A stretch of 64,000 nucleotides of DNA from Pseudomonas poae (GTDB taxonomy: Bacteria > Pseudomonadota > Gammaproteobacteria > Pseudomonadales > Pseudomonadaceae), in the NCBI GenBank assembly GCA_028869255.1, contig CP110972.1, positions 5,060,001 through 5,124,000 of the forward strand, read 5' to 3'. Positions 37,100-45,517 of the stretch are shown one piece after another (the stretch's first letter is position 1; each line of letters opens with the position of its first letter). Made by a program: the position numbers and the translations under genes. The notes under the pieces were generated by a model that did no database searches, was not told where the DNA came from, and saw nothing but the letters and a program-made list of their open reading frames with translations.

Positions 37100-37225
37100 T
37101 CGCTTCTCCATGCCTGGCAAGCCAAAAGATTGACCTATCCCTTTTGACGAAGAATCCTACACATCCACTCAATAAACGTAGACCTACTTTACGACTATGT
37201 ACATAGCGATAGAGGCCTTGAGCGA

Positions 37226-37671
37226 CTAGTGGATCCACAAGAAATACAGCGTAAAACCTGTCAAAAAAAACGGAGCAAAAGGCTGTTTTGTTGACGCGTT
37301 ATCAACTGCACTACCACGACGTGTGCTAAGCCATTGACGAACAAGTAACCACCCCCCTGGGCCACTGCGGCACCGATCAGCGACCACAATAAAGCCTCCA
37401 GCGTAGTGGCCAGCGCCAGGGCAGCTACCAGCTTCACATCCCCCGCACCAAAGCGGCCCAGCACGTAGCCCGGCAGAGTCAGCAGCAGCGCCAGGGCGAA
37501 GGCCCAGCCGCCCTCTGTGGCAGGCGCGCCCAGCCACGTGGCGCCGACCCACAGCAAATACAGCAACGCCAGCAGCCCCACGCCCAGGGTCAACCCATTG
37601 GCGATTTGCCGTTGACGCATATCCTGCAGTGCACAGAGCCCCAGCCAGAGCATTACCAACACGCCATGCAT
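37226..37671 (-). pseudogene. fppA: Prepilin peptidase FppA (TadV/CpaA), frameshifted in a G tract
   Basis: Inner-membrane A24 aspartic peptidase that trims Flp and pseudopilins. Both catalytic aspartates are present: ALQDMRQR (Asp near 17) and FGAGDVKLVAA (GxGD, Asp near 78). The first frame ends at 37261 with an unrelated tail, while the family-like end (KQPFAPFFLTGFTLYFLWIH) lies in another frame that stops at 37226. One extra G in the six-G tract (plus-strand C run 37352-37357) would join them into about 149 residues. As read, the last membrane segment is replaced. Could be error, mutation or slippage switching. Confidence 0.85.
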
Positions 37672-37746
37672 CACGTAAAAAACATCCCTTTTCGCTGAAT
37701 GATTCTATGCTGATATCAAGTAGTAGCCGTCAGGGTAGACGCAGTC

Positions 37747-38190
37747 ATGAAAACAGGCCTCCCTAGAAAGCAAAAAGGTGCTGCGGCGATCGAGTTCGCC
37801 CTGGTCTTCGCGATCTTTTTTGCAGTGTTCTATGGGTTGATCAGCTATAGCTTGCCGCTGCTGTTGATGCAGTCCTTCAACCAGGCGGCAGCCGAAGCGG
37901 TGCGCCAGGCCATGGCCGTGGACCCGGTTACCGCAGGCACCGCGTACTCCACCCAACTCACGCAACGCGCCAAGGACGCCGTTGCGGCGCAGTTGAACTG
38001 GATCCCTGCGAGTTTCCAATTTTCGAACAGCTACATCAGCGCCACCTACACCGGCACCACGCTGACCGTCGCGATCAACTATCCCACCAGCAACCTCTAC
38101 TCGGTGTTCCCGGCATTGGTGTTACCGGGCGTCGGCACTGTGCCGAGCCTACCGGCGACCCTTTCCGCCCGTTCGAGCCTGCAGTTTTGA
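37747..38190 (+). CDS. tadF: TadE/TadF-like minor pseudopilin
   Basis: Type IVb pseudopilin of 147 residues. A short leader ends RKQKG, then AAAIEFALVFAIFFAVFYGL carries the prepilin cleavage site with Glu at position 5 of the mature protein. The rest is a periplasmic domain with Tyr/Thr-rich strands. It should need FppA for maturation. It is divergent from fppA (75 bp) and its stop overlaps the TTG start of pprA. Assignment as tadF rather than tadE is by gene order (PA4294 position). Confidence 0.82.
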   Translation: MKTGLPRKQKGAAAIEFALVFAIFFAVFYGLISYSLPLLLMQSFNQAAAEAVRQAMAVDPVTAGTAYSTQLTQRAKDAVAAQLNWIPASFQFSNSYISATYTGTTLTVAINYPTSNLYSVFPALVLPGVGTVPSLPATLSARSSLQF

Positions 38191-40903
38191 CCTCGGGGGA
38201 TAACCTCTTCGGGCGCCTGCTGGGCCGCACCGGTGCCCTGGCCCTCGAACCGTCCACCGCGCCCGTGCCGGGGCTGCATCTGCAGTTGGACCATCAAGGC
38301 CACGTCCTGCACATCAGCGGCACCCTGCGCTCCCAACTGGCGGCACACGAGAGCGGCACGCCGCTGCGCGAGTTGCTGTGCGCCAACAGCGCCCTGAGCA
38401 TCGAAGGCAGCCCAGCCGACTGGCAACACCAAAACCTGGACCTGGACTTACAGGGCATCGCCGGCCAGGTCCTGCACACCCGCGGCTGGGTCGAGCCCGA
38501 CGGTGACACCTGGAGCCTGCGCGTGCTGGACGTCGGCGACCTGCTCGCCGGCCGGCAACTGGCCGAGCACCGCGAACAGAACCACCAACTGGCCTGCCAG
38601 ATGAGCGAGCAGTTGCGGGTCTGCAGCCTGTACCGCTTGCCCGAGGTGTTCAATGAGCAACTGCGTAGCCTGGCCCAGCGCTGGCGAATCCCCTGTGTCG
38701 CGCTCGCACTGCTCGATGAAGAAGATCAAGGCTGGCGCATCTACAGCCAGTACGCCGCCCACGACGCCCCGGCCTTGTGGCAGCCCGGCCAGCACTTGGG
38801 CACCAGCCTGGACAGCGCCAACGGTATCGCACCGTTGAGCCTGGCTCAGGGCCGCGGCGACAACCCGCGCCTGCACAGCGTGTTTGGCAACGCCGAGGGT
38901 TTTCTGGTGCCCTACCGTGACGGCCAGGGCGTCGCCGCCTGGTTGCTCTGCGGCCTGTACAGTGGCCAGCCACACACCAGCGAACGCGACTGGCTGAACC
39001 TCACCGCCGCCCTCGCCGCCCCCTTGCTGAGCCGCCTGCGCGAGCAACGCAACCATCAACAACTGGAGCGCGTGGAAGCCCTGCAAGGTTTGCTCGGCAC
39101 CGGCTGGTGGGAGCTGCTGCCCGCCACCCAAGAGATTCAACTCGCCCCCAGCTACGGCAAAGCCTCAGCCTGGAAGACGGCCCGACCCGCCAGGCGCTGG
39201 GCCTCTGGCTGGAGCTGATCCACCCCGCCGACCGTCAGGAACTCAACAGCCGCCTGCACGACCTGCAAGCCTTGGGCAAACCCCTGTTGACCAGCGTACG
39301 CCTGCAACGCCATGACGCTGATCACAACCCCCTCTGGTATCGCGTGCAAGGCCAAGTATTGGGCGCTGGCGACAATCGGCGCTGGGTCGGTTTCATGCTC
39401 GACATCAGCGACATCAAAAACCGGCAACTGCAAGCCGCCGCCGCTCATGCTCGGCTGGATAACCTGATCGCCAGTTCACCGGCGGTGATCTACGTGCAGC
39501 GCTATGTCGGCGGCGCCCTGCACTCGGCGTTTTTCAGCGACAGCCTGCTGCCGCTGCTCGGCTGGACCCTGGCCGAGTGCAACCACGAGAGCCTGGCGGC
39601 GCTCATCCACCCCGACGACCGCGACCTGTACTTCGAGCGCACCCGCCAACTGTTGCGCGAGGGTAACGTGCGCAGCCGCTACCGCCTGCGCGACAAACAA
39701 GGCCAGTACCATTGGCTGCTGGACGAAGCCAAGCTGCTGCGCGATGACCTCGGCCTGCCGGTGGAAGCTGTGGGGTTGTGGCTGGATGTGACCGACGCGA
39801 CCCTGGCCGCCGAACAGATCAAACAAAGCGAAGAGCGCTACCGCATGCTGGTGGAAGACTCCCCGGCGATGATCTGCCGCTACCGCCCCGACCTGACCCT
39901 TACCTTCGGCAACACGCCGCTGGCCAACTACCTGGAGTGCCTGCCTGCGCAACTGCCGGGGCTGCACCTGGGTGATTGGCTGTCGGATGAACAGCGCCAG
40001 GCGTTTGTGCAGCGCATCAGCCAACTGACCCCGGAGTTCCCGGTCAGCACCGCCGAAATCAGCCTGCAACTGCCGGGGCGCGAACATGCCTGGTGGGTGT
40101 GGTCGGACCGCGGGGTGTTTGATGAACACGGCGCATTGGTGGAAGTGCAAGCGGTGGGCCGTGACAACACCGAAGTCCGGCGCTCCCAGCAGCAACTGAC
40201 CCAAAGCGCCAAGATGGCCACCCTCGGCGAAATGGCCACGGGCCTGGCCCATGAGATCAACCAGCCACTGAACGTGATGCGCATGGCCATCGTCAATGTG
40301 CTCAAGCGCTTGAGCAACGGCGATGCGCAGATCGACTACCTCACCGAAAAACTCCAGCGCATCGACACCCAGGTCCAGCGCGCGGCGCGGGTGGTGGACC
40401 ATATGCGGGTGTTCGGCCGGCGTTCGGAAGTCGAACAGCAGCCGTTCGACCCTGCGCAGGCGGTGGAAGGCACCTTGTCGCTGCTCAGCGAGGGCCTGCG
40501 CGGCAAAGGCGTGGAACTGCGCATCACGCCTGCGGACGCCGTGGTGCAGGTCAAAGGGCATGTCGATCAGCTCGAGCAGGTGTTGATCAACCTGATGGTC
40601 AACGCCCGCGATGCGCTGCTGAGCAAACGCGAAAAGGCTGCGGCGTTTCGCCCCTGGATCGCCGTACATTGCGAACACGACAGCCGGCACGTGCGGATCT
40701 GGGTGGAGGATAACGGCGGTGGGATTGACCCACGCTTGCTGGAGCGGATTTTCGAACCGTTTTTCACCACCAAGCCGATTGGCGTGGGGACCGGGTTGGG
40801 GTTGTCGGTGAGCTATGGGATTGTGGAAAACATGGGCGGACGGTTAAGCGTCACCAATGGTGAGGAAGGCGCGCGGTTTTGTGTAGAACTGCCGGTGGTT
40901 TAG
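38187..40903 (+). pseudogene. pprA: Sensor histidine kinase PprA, broken by a one-base frameshift
   Basis: Multi-PAS sensor kinase, partner of PprB. The first frame (38187-39218, TTG start overlapping the tadF stop) encodes an N-terminal PAS-like domain and a GAF-like domain and then stops after 343 residues. The second frame continues with PAS domains (GLWLELIHPADRQELN; LGWTLAECNHESLAALIHPD; RYRMLVEDSPAMICRY), HisKA with the phospho-His in LAHEINQPLNVMRM (about residue 689) and HATPase ([38 protein letters not shown]). One A missing from AAA at 39159-39161 explains the break; restored length is about 905 residues. The stop overlaps the tadG stop from the other strand. Confidence 0.87.
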
Positions 40904-42849
40904 ATCACCAGATAGGCGCGCCCCAAATGGCAGGTAAGGTTGGCACCGACCTGGGCGTTGCCCAGGTTGATGCCCAAGGCCCCAAGCAGCGTGTTGACGA
41001 TAGGGTCGAGTACCGGTCCCAGTACATCATGGAGAAGGCTGACGACCGTACTGATCACGCTAGTCAGCGCGGTGGTGACCGTGGTTGTCGGGTTATTCGG
41101 TGTGCTGCCGCTGGGAGGGGTGTAGGTGACCTGCAAACCGCTCAGGGTGGCACCCAGGCTGGTGACGATATTGGCGCTAATGGGTGGGCTCTGATAGGTC
41201 GGCAAGGCGTTCATTTCGGCCACAGGTGAAAACAGCATGGAGCTGGTTTGTTGCCCCACGGGCGACATCGCTCTCAAGTACAAGCCGCCGCCGACCCCGG
41301 CGGTGCGGTTGCCACATAACAGCGTCAGCACGATGCAATAACGCTGGCCAAAGTCGATCAGCCTGACCGGCTGCACGCTGACTGGCGCCAATGAAGAAAA
41401 CGCGGAAACCGGTTCGACATAGCCAACGCCCAAGGTGGCCAAGGAGGTGGTGGCCTTTACCGTCAACGATTTGGTCGCTGGTGTAACACAACTGAAGTCC
41501 ATCACACGGGCCTCCGCACTGGCCGCCTCAATGTAGATCGACAAGGATTGAGTGATATCAACGTCAGCGACATTACAGGCCACCAGGCACAAGACGCCGC
41601 CGACCACCGCCGGGAGATTCAGGTTCAGCAAACCACCGACCACCTTCGACACCGGCGTCGCCAACCCGGTCAGTATCGAAGCAACACCCGAGACTGCCTT
41701 GAGCACAGGCGCCTGAACAATCACCAGGGTTCTGATCTGCGCAGTGCGCACAAAAATCTGATCGGTTTGCGGGTTGTTGGACAGCCCGGCCTTGGCCAAA
41801 GCGGGGTTGCCAATCGTCGACAGCTGCGGCGGTTCGATGACTTTGGTCTGGATCGAAACACTGCCCAAACCCGGAACACTCACGTTAGTCGCCACATTCA
41901 CCGCGCTCTTGTTATTGGACAACTGCGCCACCGCCTCCAGCAGTTGAAACAGCTGCACGGTGGAATTCAGCGCGGCCGTCGGCGTGCCCGTCGCGACATT
42001 CAGCAAGCTCCCCACCGTCAACACCTTGGCATTGGGCGCGATGGCCTTGATTGTCAGCACGTCATTGACCACTGCCTGCACCGCCGAGCCGTTTTTTTGC
42101 AACAGCGTCACCGCTGCATTGATCAGGTCGGTAGCCGAAGCGGCGGTATTTAACAGCGTGGTGTAGTCCCCCGCCGTCACGTCCAAGTTGATTGCCAACT
42201 GGTCCAGATAGCCGAGCAGATTCACATTGGTCTGCAAGATGCCATTCCAGCCGCCCGCCGTGATCGACAGGTTGCCGCCGAGCAAACTGCCGATGGCGAA
42301 GTTCAGTACGGGAGATTGGCTGGAGTCGACCGACGCCAGGCTACTGCGAATCGTCAGTTGCGCCACCGGCGGCGCATACGCGGCGACGGCGGTTGCACTC
42401 AAGGTCATCTGGGTGAACGTCGGAGCGCCGCTGAATATATTCCAGAGGCCCGCGGCAATGCTGGTCATCACCTTGTTAGTCGCCACGACCCGTACGGCTT
42501 CGCTTTTAGTGGCGTCGGCGGTGAACACGCGAATATTGCCGGCATTGGTGGTCAAGGCGCCGCAGGTCACCGTCAGGCCACGGCTATTGTCGCCGGCGAC
42601 TACGGTGAAGCCGTTGCGTGAGGCATTCTGAGTGGCGTAGTCGTTGGCGGTGGTGAAGGAGCCGCACAAGCCGCCACGGCCGGCGGCTTCCAGTGCCGAG
42701 GTATCGGCGATGGACTGCAGTTTGCGCTTCTCCAGGTACACGCGACCGCCGTCCACTGCCAGCAGCATGAATACCAGCGCCACAGCCAGGATGCTCACCG
42801 CCATCAGGCCAATCGCGCCACGTTGCCTGCAACCAAGTCGGGGAGACAT
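40900..42849 (-). CDS. tadG: TadG-like Tad assembly protein, long form
   Basis: Envelope protein of about 649 residues. The N-terminal TadG/TadE-type anchor is QRGAIGLMAVSILAVALVFM, then DGGRVYLEKRKLQSIADTSA typical of the Tad_N region. The remaining ~580 residues are Val/Leu/Ala/Asn-rich low complexity with a few cysteines and no recognised domain (no clear von Willebrand motif). The ATG at 42849 has AAGGAG upstream; a GTG at 42867 overlaps that site. It stands alone here, convergent with pprA with overlapping stop codons, instead of in the main tad run. Confidence 0.85.
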   Translation of the reverse strand: MSPRLGCRQRGAIGLMAVSILAVALVFMLLAVDGGRVYLEKRKLQSIADTSALEAAGRGGLCGSFTTANDYATQNASRNGFTVVAGDNSRGLTVTCGALTTNAGNIRVFTADATKSEAVRVVATNKVMTSIAAGLWNIFSGAPTFTQMTLSATAVAAYAPPVAQLTIRSSLASVDSSQSPVLNFAIGSLLGGNLSITAGGWNGILQTNVNLLGYLDQLAINLDVTAGDYTTLLNTAASATDLINAAVTLLQKNGSAVQAVVNDVLTIKAIAPNAKVLTVGSLLNVATGTPTAALNSTVQLFQLLEAVAQLSNNKSAVNVATNVSVPGLGSVSIQTKVIEPPQLSTIGNPALAKAGLSNNPQTDQIFVRTAQIRTLVIVQAPVLKAVSGVASILTGLATPVSKVVGGLLNLNLPAVVGGVLCLVACNVADVDITQSLSIYIEAASAEARVMDFSCVTPATKSLTVKATTSLATLGVGYVEPVSAFSSLAPVSVQPVRLIDFGQRYCIVLTLLCGNRTAGVGGGLYLRAMSPVGQQTSSMLFSPVAEMNALPTYQSPPISANIVTSLGATLSGLQVTYTPPSGSTPNNPTTTVTTALTSVISTVVSLLHDVLGPVLDPIVNTLLGALGINLGNAQVGANLTCHLGRAYLVI

Positions 42850-42931
42850 CGAGGCACTCCTTAGCACTTACTCTCCGTTGATGGTGTGGAGTGTAGACAA
42901 GGCTTGAGGTGTGCGCTGGCCACAAAACAAA

Positions 42932-43019
42932 GTGGGAGCGGGCTTGCTCGCGAAAGCGGTTTGTCAGTTAGGCTATTTTTTAACTGATACACCGCTTTCG
43001 CGAGCAAGCCCGCTCCCAC
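42932..43019. repeat. REPIN (29-bp perfect inverted repeat)
   Basis: The arms 42932-42960 and 42991-43019 are exact inverted copies of the group-I REP extended by AAGCGGT. It lies between the divergent start region of tadG and the end of the first DUF4136 gene. Confidence 0.93.
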
Positions 43020-43035
43020 AGGGGGAGGGGTGGTT

Positions 43036-43593
43036 TTAGTGCGGTGGGTAGCTGGAGAGCACGCGGGTGACCGTGGCGCGGATGGCCTTGTCGCGGTCCT
43101 GCGGGTTGGGCGAGGTGGCCATCATCTGTTCGTCGCTGCCGCGCCACACCAGCTTGCCGTCCTTGCCGTCGAGCAGGTCGATCTGGATGGTCGCCACTTT
43201 GTAGGTGATGTTGCGGGTTTCGTTGTACATCGGCGCACCCCAGTAGCCGTTCCACGGGCCGCCCCACGCACCGCCGTAGTTGGTGGTGACTTGTTGCTGG
43301 CGGTCTTCGACAATCAGGTAAGCCTGCACCCTGAGATCAGCCTTGGTGCCGGCCGCTGCCGGACGCAGGCCGCGCTGGTCGAGTTGCTCGCCAACCGCCT
43401 GGCGGATGCGTTGTTCGGTGAGGTCGCTCTTGATCCGCGGGTCATCGGGGCGATATTGCAGCGCCGGGTCTGTCCAGGCCCAACTGCGGTAGGCGCCGAA
43501 GCCCCGGCTGGCGTCAAAATCGTGGTTGACCTGGGCGTTCTGGCAGCCGCCCAGCAGCACAACAAAAGCAAGCATGGCGATACGACGAAACAT
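43036..43593 (-). CDS. DUF4136 lipoprotein (first of a tandem pair)
   Basis: Predicted lipoprotein of 185 residues with lipobox LGGC (Cys near 17). The DUF4136 core is visible: HDFDASRGFGAYRSWAWTDP at the start, [20 protein letters not shown] in the middle, and IDLLDGKDGKLVWRGSDEQM towards the end. A Gly/Trp/Tyr-rich insert (GGAWGGPWNGYW) lies near 107-118. Function of the family is unknown; it is probably attached to the outer membrane. It lies 45 bp downstream of a second, similar gene on the same strand. Confidence 0.87.
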   Translation of the reverse strand: MFRRIAMLAFVVLLGGCQNAQVNHDFDASRGFGAYRSWAWTDPALQYRPDDPRIKSDLTEQRIRQAVGEQLDQRGLRPAAAGTKADLRVQAYLIVEDRQQQVTTNYGGAWGGPWNGYWGAPMYNETRNITYKVATIQIDLLDGKDGKLVWRGSDEQMMATSPNPQDRDKAIRATVTRVLSSYPPH

Positions 43594-43638
43594 GGTTGTT
43601 CTCCAAAGAGCGAACTGCGCTTGAAATGAGAATAGCTG

Positions 43639-44241
43639 TTAACTGGGCGGGTAGGCGGTCATTGCCTTTTGCACCGCCTGGCGCAAAGCATCTCCCCGCT
43701 CGCTGAGGCTTCCCTGGCTGCCGGTTTCTGCACTGGCACTCCACACCGGCTGACCGGTACGGGCATCGAACAGGTTGACGCGAACCACCACCACTTGAAC
43801 TTCATAGGTGCGCACGACCGGCACCGAGTTGTACATGCCATAGCCATTGCCGTAGCGGTTATAACCGCCGTAACCATAGCCGTAGTCATCCTGGACTTGC
43901 TTGAGGCGCTTCTCCAGACGCACATCCGCGCTCACCAACACGTCCGCCGGACGGTTGTCATGCAAGGGGCGCAGGCCGCGCTGGTCGAGGGCGCCGCTGA
44001 CGGCTTCGGCAATTTGCGCCGAGTCCGCCCAGGCTGTGCCGGCCGGCAACTGGCCGTTGCGCCAGGCCCAGTTGCGATAAGCGCCATAGTCGCGCACCGG
44101 GGCCGGGTAGGCGCTGGCATCAAAGGTCGTGGCAGCCTGGGCCGGCGCCGGTGGAATCGGGGCGGAAGCGGCCACGTAAGGGTTGGGGCTGGAGCAAGCA
44201 CCCAACCCGAGGGACAACAGGATCAAACAGAGACGACGCAT
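43639..44241 (-). CDS. DUF4136 lipoprotein (second of a tandem pair)
   Basis: Predicted lipoprotein of 200 residues, lipobox LGAC (Cys near 16). It shares with its neighbour the [12 protein letters not shown] segment, [20 protein letters not shown] and [20 protein letters not shown], so the two are likely ancient duplicates. It has a Tyr/Gly-rich insert ([18 protein letters not shown]) where the other has Gly/Trp. A Pro/Ala-rich linker follows the lipid anchor. Function unknown; upstream gene of the pair. Confidence 0.87.
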   Translation of the reverse strand: MRRLCLILLSLGLGACSSPNPYVAASAPIPPAPAQAATTFDASAYPAPVRDYGAYRNWAWRNGQLPAGTAWADSAQIAEAVSGALDQRGLRPLHDNRPADVLVSADVRLEKRLKQVQDDYGYGYGGYNRYGNGYGMYNSVPVVRTYEVQVVVVRVNLFDARTGQPVWSASAETGSQGSLSERGDALRQAVQKAMTAYPPS

Positions 44242-44265
44242 TTCGACCTCCGCAGACTGGGCCGC

Positions 44266-45015
44266 TTAAACCGGACGGCAGATCCAGTGCAAATAACGTC
44301 CAAGCCCGGCAAAGCTTGGGTGACGACGGTGAGCGAGTTCCATCTCTACAAGGTCCTGCAAATCAGCGCGGGCCTGGAATTCCACCGGCATATAGTCGTG
44401 AAAAACCCGCACGCCACTTTGGCTTTCGACCTGCCACAGCCCCTCAAGTTGCGCCGCCAACTCCCGTGGGTCGAGCGGTTGTTGCGGGGTCAGGCTCTGC
44501 TTTTCGCCGGCCATGTCGTTCTTGCGCATTTTGCGGAAGTGGCCTTTGAGCAGGTTGCGATAAATCAGCGCATCGCGGTTGTAAAACGCCAGCGACAGCC
44601 AACCACCGGGCACCGTGAGCTGGTGCAGCACTGGCAGGATCGCGTGCGGTTCGGCCAGCCATTCCAGCACGGCGTGGCAGAGCACCAGGTCATAGGGCTC
44701 GGTAAGCTGGCCGAGCAGGTCTTGCCAGGGCGCATGGATAAACGTTGCCGTCTGCCCGGCGTCGGCGAAGCGTTGGCGCGCCCCTTCGAGCATCGGCTCG
44801 GCGGGCTCGGCCAGGGTCACCTGATGGCCACGCTCGGCCAGCCACAGCGACATATGCCCCAGGCCCGCGCCGATATCCAGCACGCGCAAAGGCCGCGCAG
44901 GCAACGCTTCGGTCAGGTCGGCCTGGAGCACCGCCAGGCGAATCGCGCCTTTTGCGCCGCCGTAGATTTTTTCGGCGAAGCGCGTGGCCAACTGGTCGAA
45001 ATGACGGTCACTCAT
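44266..45015 (-). CDS. cmoM: tRNA 5-carboxymethoxyuridine methyltransferase CmoM
   Basis: SAM-dependent methyltransferase of about 249 residues that makes the methyl ester of cmo5U in the tRNA wobble position. SAM motif I is LRVLDIGAGLGHMSLWLAER. The family segments CHAVLEWLAEP, FYNRDALIYRNLLKGHF and the C-terminal YLHWICRP fit CmoM (formerly SmtA). The ATG at 45015 lies inside the end of the MazG-like gene (8-bp overlap), so translation is probably coupled. A TTG two codons upstream is also in frame. Confidence 0.9.
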   Translation of the reverse strand: MSDRHFDQLATRFAEKIYGGAKGAIRLAVLQADLTEALPARPLRVLDIGAGLGHMSLWLAERGHQVTLAEPAEPMLEGARQRFADAGQTATFIHAPWQDLLGQLTEPYDLVLCHAVLEWLAEPHAILPVLHQLTVPGGWLSLAFYNRDALIYRNLLKGHFRKMRKNDMAGEKQSLTPQQPLDPRELAAQLEGLWQVESQSGVRVFHDYMPVEFQARADLQDLVEMELAHRRHPSFAGLGRYLHWICRPV

Positions 45016-45316
45016 GGGCAAACCGCCGCTCGCTGTCGGCCAGCTTCGCCCGCACCACCTCGTTCATGTCCAGGCCCAGTTCACTGCACAGCAACAGCAG
45101 GTACAGCACAATGTCGCCGACTTCCTGCCCGGCATGGGCAAGTTTATCGGCGGGCAACTGACGGGATTGGTCTTCGGTCAGCCATTGGAAGATTTCCACC
45201 AGTTCGGCCATTTCCACGCTGGCGGCCATGGTCAGGTTTTTCGGGCTGTGGAACTGCTTCCATTGGTTGTTATCGCGGATGCGGTGGAGGCGTTCGGTAA
45301 GGTGTTCGAGGTTCAT
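45008..45316 (-). CDS. MazG-like nucleotide pyrophosphohydrolase
   Basis: All-alpha NTP pyrophosphatase-like protein of 102 residues. Acidic metal-binding motifs are visible: ASVEMAELVEIFQWL (EExxE type) and GQEVGDIVLYLLLLC (ExxD). The size fits RS21-C6/MazG-like house-cleaning enzymes that hydrolyse modified dNTPs. The exact substrate is unknown. It starts an operon with cmoM; a REPIN lies upstream. Confidence 0.88.
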   Translation of the reverse strand: MNLEHLTERLHRIRDNNQWKQFHSPKNLTMAASVEMAELVEIFQWLTEDQSRQLPADKLAHAGQEVGDIVLYLLLLCSELGLDMNEVVRAKLADSERRFAHE

Positions 45317-45375
45317 GCGGGGGCTCCTGAAGGCGTATAGCTTCGGGGGGATCGGGCGTTATGGCAAGTGAATCC

Positions 45376-45509
45376 CTGTGGGGAGCGGGCTTGCCCGTGT
45401 TGGGATGCGAAGCGGGGCCAAAATCATACGACGAATTCAGTTTGACACTACTGGGTAGGCGGGATGGGGCCGCTTTGCGGCCCAACGCGGGCAAGCCCGC
45501 TCGCCACAG
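45376..45509. repeat. REPIN with long spacer, variant type
   Basis: The arms 45376-45404 and 45481-45509 are inverted REPs with a few mismatches (core GAGCGGGCTTGCCCG). They are separated by 76 bases that include a second dyad (GGGGCCGC..GCGGCCC). It occupies most of the space between the MazG-like start and the pbpC stop. Confidence 0.82.
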
Positions 45510-45517
45510 TTAGTGGG

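Noticed and set aside
43669..45300. 543-codon open frame opposite the DUF4136, cmoM and MazG genes
   Set aside because: It crosses four real genes on the other strand and has shadow-type composition.
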